Notes under the pieces: model-generated
The model's input: the letters and a program-made list of their open reading frames with translations, nothing else
The model's database searches: none
What the model was told of the DNA's origin: nothing
Assembly (NCBI GenBank): GCA_023445705.1
Contig: JAEXKM010000018.1
Coordinates: 1-6,749 of the forward strand
Direction: 5' to 3'
DNA: 6,749 bases
From: Pseudomonadota bacterium
GTDB lineage: Bacteria; Pseudomonadota; Alphaproteobacteria; Caulobacterales; Caulobacteraceae
Position numbers and translations under genes: made by a program
Part shown: positions 1 through 6,542 of the stretch, piece after piece
Layout of the letters: each line of letters begins with the position of its first letter
How positions within the stretch are numbered: the first letter of the stretch is position 1

Positions 1-2115
1 GCCCGCACCCCGCTGATCATCTCGGGCCCCACCGAGGACCGCAGCGAGCTCTACATGACCATCGACCTGGTCATGAAGGAGCTGATCAAGGATCCCTCCA
101 CCTTCGATCACGACGAAAAACAGCGCCAGGTCATCCTGACCGAGGAAGGCTCCGAGAAGGTCGAAGAGATGCTGGCCGCGGGCGGCCATCTCGAAGAAGA
201 CACCACCGGCCTCTACGACGCGGCGAACGTCTCGATCGTCCACCACGTCAACCAGGCCCTGCGCGCCAACATCCTCTACACCCGCGAGAAGGACTACATC
301 GTCCGCGACGGCGAGGTGATCCTGATCGATGAGTTCACCGGCCGCATGATGCATGGCCGCCGCCTGTCCGAGGGCCTCCACCAGGCCATCGAGGCCAAGG
401 AAGGCGCCCGCATCCAGCCCGAGAACCAGACCCTGGCCTCGGTCACCATCCAGAACTACTTCCGCCTCTACACCAAGCTCTCGGGCATGACCGGCACCGC
501 GGCCACCGAGGCCCAGGAGTTCGGCGACATCTACAAGATGGATGTCTCGGAAATTCCGACCAACCGTCCGGTCGCGCGGATCGACGAGGACGACGAGGTC
601 TATCGGACCGAGCGCGAGAAGAACGCCTCGATCATCAAGCAGATCGAGGAATGCTACGTCCGCGGCCAGCCGATCCTGGTGGGCACGGTCTCCATCGAGA
701 AGTCCGAACAGCTCTCGGACCTGCTGAAGGCCCATAAGTTCGAGGTGAACGGCAAGCAGCAGACGGGCGTCCCGCACAACGTCCTAAACGCCCGCTACCA
801 CGAGCAGGAAGCCATGATCGTGGCCGACGCCGGCATTCCCGGTGCGGTCACCATCGCCACCAACATGGCCGGCCGCGGCACCGACATTCAGCTCGGCGGC
901 AATATCGACATCCGCGTCCTGAAGTGGCGCGAAGAGCAGAAGGGCCTCGGTATCGAGGTGACCCCCGAGGCCGCCGCCGAGGAGCGCGCGCGCATCGAGG
1001 CCGACACCAAGGCGCTGAAGGAACAGGCGCTGGCCGCCGGCGGTCTCTACGTGCTCGGCACCGAGCGTCACGAAAGCCGCCGGATCGACAACCAGCTCCG
1101 CGGCCGCACCGGCCGCCAGGGCGACCCGGGCCACTCCAAGTTCTTCCTGTCCTGCGAAGACGACCTGCTGCGGATCTTCGCCGGCGAGCGCCTGGACGCG
1201 ATCATGCGCACCTTCGGCGTCCAGGAAGGCGAGGCGATCACCCACAAGTGGCTGAACGCGGCCATCGAGAAGGCCCAGAAGCGCGTCGAACAGCGCAACT
1301 ACGAGATCCGTAAGAACCTGCTCAAGTACGACGATGTCGTGAACGACCAGCGCAAGGCCGTGTTCGAGCAGCGCGCCGAGTTCATGACCGCCACCGACCT
1401 CTCGGAAATCATCGCCGAGATGCGCCGCGACACGATCGAGGACCTGGTCGAGCGTCACCTGCCGCCCAAGGTCTATGCCGAGCAGTGGGACATCGAGGGC
1501 CTGACCGAGCGCGTCCAGGAACTGCTGGGCCTCGACCTGCCGCTGGCCCAATGGGCGGCCGAGGAAGGCATCGCCAACGAGGAAATCCAGGAACGCCTGC
1601 TCAAGGCCGCCGACGAGCGCGCGGCCGAGCGCGAGCAGATGATCAGCCCCGAGCAGATGCGGAACCTGGAGAAGAGCTTCCTGCTGCAGATGATCGATCT
1701 GCAGTGGCGCGAGCACCTGATGCATCTGGACCACCTGCGCAACGTCATCGGTCTGCGCGGCTATGGCCAGCGCGACCCGCTGAACGAGTACAAGACCGAG
1801 GCCTTCTCGCTCTTCGAAAAGCTGCTGGTCGACCTGCGCCAGAACGTGACCCGGTGGCTGATGACTGTGCAGTTCGAGTATGCCGAGCCCGAGCCGGTCT
1901 CCCCGCTCGCCGGCCTGACCGAAGTGCACATGGATCCGCTGACCGGTGAGAACGCGGCCCAGATGGGCATGCTGCCCGACGGCCTCTCCGCCGAACAGCG
2001 CGAGGCCCTGCCGATCACCTCGCTTCCGGACGGCTGGGAGCACACCGGCCGCAACCAGGCCTGTCCCTGCGGCTCGGGCAAGAAGTTCAAGCACTGCCAC
2101 GGCGCGCTGGTCTAG
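1..2115 (+). CDS. secA: Preprotein translocase ATPase SecA, C-terminal part (5' end outside window)
   Basis: SecA is the cytoplasmic motor that drives unfolded preproteins through SecYEG by ATP hydrolysis. The frame is open from base 1 (ARTPLIISGP), so the ATG at 55 is internal. By comparison with the E. coli protein, roughly 220 N-terminal residues, including Walker A, lie upstream. Fragment landmarks: DEFTGR near residue 110 at the end of the preprotein-crosslinking region; TNMAGRGTDI at 287 (helicase motif V); QLRGRTGRQGD at 365 (motif VI, arginine finger region); the long scaffold helix with YDDVVNDQR; the two-helix-finger region near 561-600 with WREHL and LRGYGQRDP. The C-terminal SEC-C zinc motif is CxCx8CH, with C688, C690, C699 and H700 (bases 2062-2100), the site that binds SecB and lipid in other SecAs. 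All visible motifs are intact. A methyltransferase gene follows after 10 bases. Identity is certain; only the start is missing. Confidence 0.98.
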   Translation, partial: ARTPLIISGPTEDRSELYMTIDLVMKELIKDPSTFDHDEKQRQVILTEEGSEKVEEMLAAGGHLEEDTTGLYDAANVSIVHHVNQALRANILYTREKDYIVRDGEVILIDEFTGRMMHGRRLSEGLHQAIEAKEGARIQPENQTLASVTIQNYFRLYTKLSGMTGTAATEAQEFGDIYKMDVSEIPTNRPVARIDEDDEVYRTEREKNASIIKQIEECYVRGQPILVGTVSIEKSEQLSDLLKAHKFEVNGKQQTGVPHNVLNARYHEQEAMIVADAGIPGAVTIATNMAGRGTDIQLGGNIDIRVLKWREEQKGLGIEVTPEAAAEERARIEADTKALKEQALAAGGLYVLGTERHESRRIDNQLRGRTGRQGDPGHSKFFLSCEDDLLRIFAGERLDAIMRTFGVQEGEAITHKWLNAAIEKAQKRVEQRNYEIRKNLLKYDDVVNDQRKAVFEQRAEFMTATDLSEIIAEMRRDTIEDLVERHLPPKVYAEQWDIEGLTERVQELLGLDLPLAQWAAEEGIANEEIQERLLKAADERAAEREQMISPEQMRNLEKSFLLQMIDLQWREHLMHLDHLRNVIGLRGYGQRDPLNEYKTEAFSLFEKLLVDLRQNVTRWLMTVQFEYAEPEPVSPLAGLTEVHMDPLTGENAAQMGMLPDGLSAEQREALPITSLPDGWEHTGRNQACPCGSGKKFKHCHGALV

Positions 2116-2125
2116 GAGCCCACGG

Positions 2126-2917
2126 ATGGGACAGTACCTCCTCCAAGTCGAAGGTCACTGTCCTGTCTGCGAGAGTCCCTCACGCTTCACCGCAAGGGAC
2201 CCCTGGCTGAGGGATCACTTTCTCTGCGACGGCTGCGGCTCGCAGCCTCGCGAGCGAGCCCTGTTTTCGGTGCTCTCGACCCTGCGCCCGAACTGGCGCG
2301 AACTGGCGATCCACGAAAGCTCGCCGGGCACCGCCGCCAGCCGTCGGCTACAGGAACAGGCGCCCGGCTACCTACCCAGCCAATTCGACCCGGCCCTCGG
2401 CTGGGGCGTCGTACATCCTCAACGGGGTTATCGCGCCGAGGATCTCGAGCGGCAAACCTTCGCCGATGAGACTTTCGACCTCGTCATCACCCAGGACGTC
2501 ATGGAGCACGTCTTCGCTCCCGACCTGGCGATGCAGGAAATCGCGCGCACCCTGAAGCCGGGCGGGCTGCACATCTGCACCGTCCCGATCGTCAATAAGG
2601 ACAAGCCGTCGGTCCGGCGGGCCGGGCGTCGGCCCGATGGGACTGTGGAGCACCTGTTGGAGCCGGTCTATCACGGCAATCCGATGGACCCGAATGGCTC
2701 GCTGGTCACGGTCGACTGGGGCTACGACATCGCCGCCTACTGGGACGCCGCGAGCGGCCTCTCGACCACGGTCTGGACCATCGAGGACCTAAGCCGCGGC
2801 ATCCAGGCCGAGTACATTGAGGTTCTGGTATCCCGAAAGGCCGGCCTGCCCGATATCGGTGGGGACGCCCCGCCTGCGCCCAGGAAACGCACTCTCCTCT
2901 CGAAGCTCTTCAACTAA
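2126..2917 (+). CDS. Class I SAM-dependent methyltransferase with N-terminal zinc-ribbon-like module
   Basis: The 263-residue product is probably cytoplasmic; no signal peptide or membrane segment is visible. The ATG at 2126 is chosen because AGGAG (2114-2118) lies 7 bases upstream, overlapping the secA stop codon. Residues 12-37 carry CPVC and CDGC (C12, C15, C34, C37), a plausible zinc ribbon, followed by an RER basic element at 42-44. The Rossmann methyltransferase part follows: a degenerate SAM-binding loop HESSPGT (63-69), FDLVITQDVMEHV (117-129) as the acidic post-motif strand and helix, and a TLKPGG turn (142-147) before the next strand, all typical of the Methyltransf_11 type. The C-terminus ends in a basic tail (RKRTLLSKLFN). 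The substrate cannot be read from the sequence; related proteins often modify sugars or small molecules. Placement suggests co-transcription or translational coupling with secA, but no functional link is evident. Three CTA leucine codons and AGG/TCA/GCA codons make it less biased than secA. Confidence 0.88.
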   Translation: MGQYLLQVEGHCPVCESPSRFTARDPWLRDHFLCDGCGSQPRERALFSVLSTLRPNWRELAIHESSPGTAASRRLQEQAPGYLPSQFDPALGWGVVHPQRGYRAEDLERQTFADETFDLVITQDVMEHVFAPDLAMQEIARTLKPGGLHICTVPIVNKDKPSVRRAGRRPDGTVEHLLEPVYHGNPMDPNGSLVTVDWGYDIAAYWDAASGLSTTVWTIEDLSRGIQAEYIEVLVSRKAGLPDIGGDAPPAPRKRTLLSKLFN

Positions 2918-2930
2918 GCTCGCGGCCGGA

Positions 2931-2969
2931 GACGCCATGGCCAGGAGAGGGTTCCTGGCCATGAGCGTC
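2931..2969. terminator. Strong hairpin in convergent gap, possible bidirectional terminator
   Basis: The arms 2931-2946 and 2953-2969 pair over 16 base pairs: GACGC with GCGTC, then CATGGCCAGGA with TCCTGGCCATG, with one bulged A at 2964 and a 6-base loop (2947-2952). It starts 13 bases after the methyltransferase stop, between converging genes, as a bidirectional terminator would. Neither strand has a T-run after the stem, so it may act as an RNA 3'-end stabiliser, or be a dispersed palindromic repeat, rather than a classic intrinsic terminator. The pairing is seen directly; the function is inferred. Confidence 0.5.
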
Positions 2970-3025
2970 CTGGTCGACAGCGACGCGGCGCACCGCAACG
3001 CCGCATTCGCCGCTCTCAAGCGCCG

Positions 3026-3051
3026 GTTCGGGGCCTGTGGCGCCCCCGAAC
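3026..3051 (-). terminator. Hairpin downstream of EF-hand gene, weak terminator candidate
   Basis: GTTCGGGG (3026-3033) and CCCCGAAC (3044-3051) form a perfect 8-bp stem with a 10-base loop. On the minus strand it begins 12 bases after the EF-hand gene's stop codon, where a transcript end is expected. No T-run follows, so intrinsic termination is uncertain. The rest of 2918-3063 shows no convincing gene; short frames crossing it are not supported. Confidence 0.35.
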
Positions 3052-3063
3052 GCCTGCGGAGCC

Positions 3064-3531
3064 CTACTCCGCCTTCTTCTTCGGCTCGCCGGCCGTGATC
3101 ACCCCATCGCCGTCGCCATCCTGCTCGGCGAAGGCGCGTTGGCCCGAGGCGTCGTATTCGGCCTGCGAGATCTTGCCGTCCTTGTCGGCGTCGAGGACGC
3201 CAAAGCGCACGTGCGCCTGACGGATCTGCCGAACGCGCTGCTCTTCCTTGCGCTCGGCGCTGTCGGTGGAGGCCGCGAGCTGCGCTTCCAGCCGCACCCG
3301 GTACTCCTCGACATACTCGGCCTCGTCCACCGTCCCGTCCTTGTTGGCGTCAGTGGCGGCGTAGCGCTGGTCGCGAACGGTCTTGAACTCCGCGGCGGTG
3401 ACCTTGCCATCCTTGTCCAGGTCGTAGTCGGCGATGAAGGCCGAATGCTCGTGCGGGGCGGCGTGCGCCTGGGCCGCGCCCAGGGCCAGAAGCGCCGCGG
3501 TCATGGCGATGGGCAGACGAAAGCTGGTCAT
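3064..3531 (-). CDS. Secreted protein with four EF-hand calcium-binding loops
   Basis: The 155-residue precursor has a Sec signal peptide (basic N-terminus, hydrophobic core about 6-20, cleavage probably after AHA at 22-24), so it should be periplasmic or exported. Four canonical 12-residue EF loops are visible: D37-E48 (DLDKDGKVTAAE), D61-E72 (DANKDGTVDEAE), D114-E125 (DADKDGKISQAE) and D138-E149 (DGDGDGVITAGE). Each has acidic or Asn ligands at loop positions 1, 3 and 5, Gly at 6 and Glu at 12, so all four should bind Ca2+. A charged helical linker (about 74-112) separates the two pairs. The mature N-terminus, APHEH, contains two histidines. The start at 3531 lies 8 bases after the upstream gene's stop, with AGGA (3541-3538) overlapping that stop, so the two genes form one translationally coupled unit. 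Its role is unknown: a calcium sensor, buffer or scaffold for the receptor system is inference. Confidence 0.92.
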   Translation of the reverse strand: MTSFRLPIAMTAALLALGAAQAHAAPHEHSAFIADYDLDKDGKVTAAEFKTVRDQRYAATDANKDGTVDEAEYVEEYRVRLEAQLAASTDSAERKEEQRVRQIRQAHVRFGVLDADKDGKISQAEYDASGQRAFAEQDGDGDGVITAGEPKKKAE

Positions 3532-3539
3532 GGGACGTC

Positions 3540-4334
3540 CTATTCGGTGGCTTCAAAGGTCAGGGTGTAGGAGTAGCTGCGGTAAGGGGTCTGCGACCCC
3601 GCAGGCGCCTCAGTGCGGTGGCGGATCAGCGCCAGATAGGTTCCGGCGTCAGGGGCGGTGATCGAGAACCGTCCATCGGCGCCGGTCTTGATGATCCCAT
3701 CCAGCTTCTTCTTGCCGTCATAGGTCCCGGCGCTGCGATAGACCTCGACGGTCGCCCCGGAGACCGGCTTTCCCTCGAAAGTCAGTTCGAAACTGGCCGG
3801 CTGTTCGGCGAATATCTCGCTCGGATGGGTGATGGGCCGCAGTTCCAGCCCTTTGCCGGTGACCGCCAGCGCGTCCTTGGTCGGCTTGCCGCGGGTCACA
3901 TAGACCTCGGCCAGGGTCATGCTCTGCACATCCACCAGCGCCGCGTCGGCTGGCTTGTCGCGCCCCTCGCCGATCACCCACTGGCCATCGGCGCCGCGGT
4001 ACATCTTGCCCAGGCGACCAGCCCGCTCACCCGACGAGACCCGATAGGTGCCATCCGCCGGGATCGCCGCCTCGAACACTGTCAGATCGCGCAGATAGGT
4101 GACGTCCTTGATCGGCGTCAGCGCGCCGGCCGGCCCTCGCGTATGGAACGCGTCCGACTTCATCACCACCTCGCCCTGGAACGGGTCTTCGGTGAAGCTC
4201 GCCTGGACCGTGACGTGGTCGCGCTTCGTCAGGTCGAAGAAATTCGGCAGCATGTAAGGCATGTGCGCCAGCGCCATGCTTGGTGCGCCGAGCGCCGCCA
4301 CGCTCGCCAGAGCCGCCAATCCGATCCGCCCCAT
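3540..4334 (-). CDS. DUF4198-type periplasmic protein, probable metal-uptake accessory
   Basis: The 264-residue precursor has a signal peptide (M1 to A23, core about 5-17, cleavage motif ALA) and is expected in the periplasm. The cut would leave H24 as the mature N-terminus, followed by MPYMLPN; an alanine-histidine followed by a hydrophobic stretch and Pro is characteristic of DUF4198. Some relatives (NikK/CbiK type) serve nickel or cobalt uptake, and others sit beside TonB-dependent receptors. The C-terminal part (about 188-264) is a beta-sandwich of the transthyretin/carboxypeptidase-regulatory kind: GKPVSGATVEV, then TGADGRFSI and DAGTYLALI. A purine-rich AAGGGGG (4347-4341) precedes the ATG. 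It is the first gene of the leftward unit, transcribed away from the TonB-dependent receptor across a shared control region with Fur-like palindromes. Family assignment is by motif recognition; the ligand is unknown, with iron, nickel, copper or a metal chelate all possible. Confidence 0.85.
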   Translation of the reverse strand: MGRIGLAALASVAALGAPSMALAHMPYMLPNFFDLTKRDHVTVQASFTEDPFQGEVVMKSDAFHTRGPAGALTPIKDVTYLRDLTVFEAAIPADGTYRVSSGERAGRLGKMYRGADGQWVIGEGRDKPADAALVDVQSMTLAEVYVTRGKPTKDALAVTGKGLELRPITHPSEIFAEQPASFELTFEGKPVSGATVEVYRSAGTYDGKKKLDGIIKTGADGRFSITAPDAGTYLALIRHRTEAPAGSQTPYRSYSYTLTFEATE

Positions 4335-4375
4335 CAGGGTCCCCCTTGCTCGAGTTCAGACCGCTCGACTAATGC

Positions 4376-4396
4376 AATTGCGAGTCACTTGCAATT
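4376..4396. promoter_or_regulatory. Fur-box-like palindrome (DUF4198-proximal)
   Basis: This 21-bp palindrome is centred on C4386, with arms AATTGCGAGT and ACTTGCAATT; 9 of 10 pairs match (the exception is G4382/T4390). Length, AT-rich outer arms and the GCnA-type half-site resemble proteobacterial Fur boxes. It lies 42-62 bp upstream of the DUF4198 start, where a repressor would block the leftward promoter. The symmetry is seen directly; Fur as the binding protein is inferred, and another metalloregulator is possible. Confidence 0.6.
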
Positions 4397-4451
4397 ATCT
4401 TTCGAATAGGTCATAGCCGCGTTGCTGACGCCCACGGGGGGCGGCTACACG

Positions 4452-4475
4452 AGTTACGATTGACTCGCAGTTGCA
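4452..4475. promoter_or_regulatory. Second, weaker Fur-like site (receptor-proximal)
   Basis: TGACTCGCAGTTGCA (4461-4475) matches, at 14 of 15 positions, the reverse complement of 4373-4387 at the first site. Extended to 4452-4472, it keeps about 6 of 10 palindromic pairs, so it is the poorer site. It ends 19 bases before the receptor's ATG. The mirrored pair suggests that one regulator controls both divergent transcripts. Confidence 0.5.
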
Positions 4476-4494
4476 TATAAGCTTGGAGATATCA

Positions 4495-6540
4495 ATGGGG
4501 CGTGGCAGGCGTACGGGGCTTCTCGCGGGGGCTTCGGCCCTACTTCTGGTCGGAGCGGCCCAGGCGCAGGAAACCGAATCCGGGGCTGCATCGCAGCTCT
4601 CCCTCGGCCGCATCGTGGTCTCGGCGGGCGCTGAGAAGGTCGCGATCGATACGCCCCAGGCGGTGACCGCCCTCGATCAGGAAGACATCGACAACACCCA
4701 GGCCACCACCATGGGCGACCTGCTGGAATCCATCCCCGGCGTCAGCGTCGTCGGCGGCGTCTCGGCGCTGGGCCAGGGCTACAACATCCGCGGCATGGGC
4801 ACGGGCCTGGCCGACTCCGACAGCCGCATCCTCACCCAGATCGACGGCGTCACGAAGTTCTACGAGCAGTACCGGATGGGCGCGCTGTTCAGCGAGCCAG
4901 AGCTCTACAAGCGGGTGGAGGTCCTGCGCGGGCCCGCCTCCTCGACCCTCTACGGCGCCGGCGCACTGGCGGGCGTGATCAACTTCACCACCAAGGACGC
5001 CTCTGATTTTCTGAAGGGCGACGACCGCTTTGCGGTGCGGCTGAAGGCTGGCTACGAAAGCAATAACGACGGGCTGCTGGGCACGGCCATCGTCGCCGGC
5101 AAGCCGGCCGACGACCTCGACCTCCTGGCCGTCTATACCCGCCGCGAGGCCGGCAACTACAAGAACGGTAACGGCGAGAAGGTCGTCCCCTCCGGCGTCA
5201 CCTCGGAATCCTACCTACTGAAAGGCCGCTACTACCTTGGCGGCGACAAGGGCCACAGCGTCTGGGCGTCCTACGAGAACTGGCAGTCCGACAGCAGCCA
5301 GCTCTACGACCAGGCCGAGGCTTTCGCGACCACCACCGTCCGCCGCAAGGTGGACGATACGACGGCGGTCTTCGGCTACGAGAACGACTTCGGCGGCGGC
5401 AAGCTGTTCGACCTGGAAGGCCAGGTCTCCTACGCCAACTCCGAGGTGCAGCAGCGCGAGACGAACTTCCTGCCGGGCGTCGTCTACTCGGAATTCTCCT
5501 ACAAGACCTGGCAGGGCCGCCTGCAGAACACCTCGCGCTTCGATTGGGGCGAGGACTGGACCGGCTTCCTGTTCGTCGGCGCTCAGTTCTACACCCAGGA
5601 ACGGCGCAACCCGCGGGTGACCGCCGCCGGCACGACGACGCCGGGCGCCGCCACCCACCCCGAAGGCGACATGGACAAGTACGGCCTCTACGCCCAGGCC
5701 GAACTGCTCTGGTCCGACAAGCTCACCATCATCCCGGGCGTCCGCGTCGACTGGACCAAGCTGAAGCCGGGCGCCGGCGTCACCACCGCCGAAAAGGTGG
5801 ACGACAGCGCCGTGTCCCCGAAGATCGCCGCCCTCTACTCCTTCAACGACAACTTCGCAGTGTTCGGCTCCATCGCCCGCACCGTGCGGATGCCCGTCCT
5901 CGACGAGATCTACAGCCGCACCAACGCCGCCGCCTCGAACTTCAGCCTCAACCTGAAGCCGGAGGAATCGGACAATTTCGAAGGCGGCTTCACCCTCTCC
6001 TTCGACAGCGTCCTGCTGCAGGGCGACGCTGTCCGCGCCAAGATCACGGCCTTCCGCAACGACGTCGACAACCTGATCACCCGCGGCACGGCCAACTCGG
6101 CCTATTTCATCAATGTCGGCAAGTCGCGCTTCGAGGGTGTCGAGGTCGAGGCCGAATACGCCTCGCGCAACGTCTTCGCCCGGCTCGGCTACTCCACCAT
6201 CGATGGCGAGAACCGCCTCACCGGCCAGCCCCTGAACACCATCCCGGCCGACGAGCTGGACGTGACCCTCGGCTATCGCTTCACCGACCTCGACCTTTCG
6301 GCGGGCTGGCGCGGCGAGTTCGCCGCCGACCAGGAAGACATCGGTCCGGGCGGCCGCCGCACCGGCGGCTACGGCGTCCACAACCTCTTCGTCACCTGGA
6401 CGCCGCAGGATGGCGTTTTCCAGGGCCTGGAAGTGCGCGCTGCGGTCGACAACCTGTTCGACAAGCAATTCCGCCGGCACCTGGCCTCGCTCGACGCCGA
6501 GGGCCGGACCATCAAGCTCACCCTCGCCCGGACCTTCTGA
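4495..6540 (+). CDS. TonB-dependent outer-membrane receptor (haem/siderophore-type)
   Basis: The 681-residue precursor is an outer-membrane gated beta-barrel that imports a metal chelate using TonB energy. The ATG at 4495 is chosen over the in-frame TTG at 4471 because GGAG (4485-4488) sits 6 bases before it and a clean signal peptide follows (RRTGLL core, cleavage after AQA at 22-24). IVVSA (40-44) is a likely TonB box. The plug spans about 46-165 and includes NIRGMG (97-102), VEVLRGPASSTLYGAGALAGVIN and an IDGV segment. The barrel follows; VRMPVLDEIY (from 464) and NLKPEESDN (from 486) occupy the places of the FRAP and NPDL motifs of haem receptors. It ends in NLFDKQF and a terminal Phe, the usual outer-membrane protein signature. 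The whole protein has only four histidines and no cysteine, with none between the two motifs, so haem specificity is doubtful. A divergent DUF4198 gene and a TonB-like gene flank it. Confidence 0.95.
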   Translation: MGRGRRTGLLAGASALLLVGAAQAQETESGAASQLSLGRIVVSAGAEKVAIDTPQAVTALDQEDIDNTQATTMGDLLESIPGVSVVGGVSALGQGYNIRGMGTGLADSDSRILTQIDGVTKFYEQYRMGALFSEPELYKRVEVLRGPASSTLYGAGALAGVINFTTKDASDFLKGDDRFAVRLKAGYESNNDGLLGTAIVAGKPADDLDLLAVYTRREAGNYKNGNGEKVVPSGVTSESYLLKGRYYLGGDKGHSVWASYENWQSDSSQLYDQAEAFATTTVRRKVDDTTAVFGYENDFGGGKLFDLEGQVSYANSEVQQRETNFLPGVVYSEFSYKTWQGRLQNTSRFDWGEDWTGFLFVGAQFYTQERRNPRVTAAGTTTPGAATHPEGDMDKYGLYAQAELLWSDKLTIIPGVRVDWTKLKPGAGVTTAEKVDDSAVSPKIAALYSFNDNFAVFGSIARTVRMPVLDEIYSRTNAAASNFSLNLKPEESDNFEGGFTLSFDSVLLQGDAVRAKITAFRNDVDNLITRGTANSAYFINVGKSRFEGVEVEAEYASRNVFARLGYSTIDGENRLTGQPLNTIPADELDVTLGYRFTDLDLSAGWRGEFAADQEDIGPGGRRTGGYGVHNLFVTWTPQDGVFQGLEVRAAVDNLFDKQFRRHLASLDAEGRTIKLTLARTF

Positions 6541-6542
6541 GC

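Larger units (their letters stand above)
4335..4494. promoter_or_regulatory. Divergent intergenic control region
   Basis: These 160 bases separate the ATG of the leftward DUF4198 gene from the ATG of the rightward receptor and must carry both promoters. The stretch is more AT-rich than its surroundings near both inverted-repeat sites. A 7-bp inverted repeat, TAGCCGC (4414-4420) with GCGGCTA (4441-4447), lies between the two Fur-like sites. TTGACT (4460-4465) and TATAAG (4476-4481) resemble promoter elements but are only 10 bp apart, so I do not pair them. No promoter is called with certainty. Confidence 0.7.

Noticed and set aside
784..2100. 438-codon open frame on the minus strand opposite secA
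   Set aside because: It lies fully opposite well-conserved SecA sequence, and its product is an Ala/Leu/Gly/Val-rich string without recognisable motifs, as expected for the complement of GC3-biased coding DNA.
1946..2125. Upstream GTG extension of the methyltransferase into secA
   Set aside because: The extra residues are Arg/Pro-rich out-of-frame SecA sequence, while the ATG at 2126 has a well-spaced AGGAG.
2938..3098. Short plus-strand frame (about 53 codons) starting inside the strong hairpin
   Set aside because: There is no ribosome site, the start codon is buried in the stem, the product has no recognisable domain and it overlaps the 3' end of the EF-hand gene.
3618..4409. 263-codon plus-strand frame opposite the DUF4198 gene
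   Set aside because: It is Arg/His/Gln-rich nonsense in the shadow of a protein with a clean signal peptide and family motifs, and it would run through the control region.
4460..4481. Sigma-70-like promoter from TTGACT and TATAAG
   Set aside because: The spacing is only 10 bp, and a start from that TATAAG would leave almost no leader before the ATG and exclude the GGAG site; treated as coincidence within the operator sequence.
4471..4494. Upstream in-frame TTG start for the receptor
   Set aside because: It would add eight residues before the signal peptide, has no Shine-Dalgarno and would include the receptor's own GGAG site in the coding region; the ATG at 4495 fits better.
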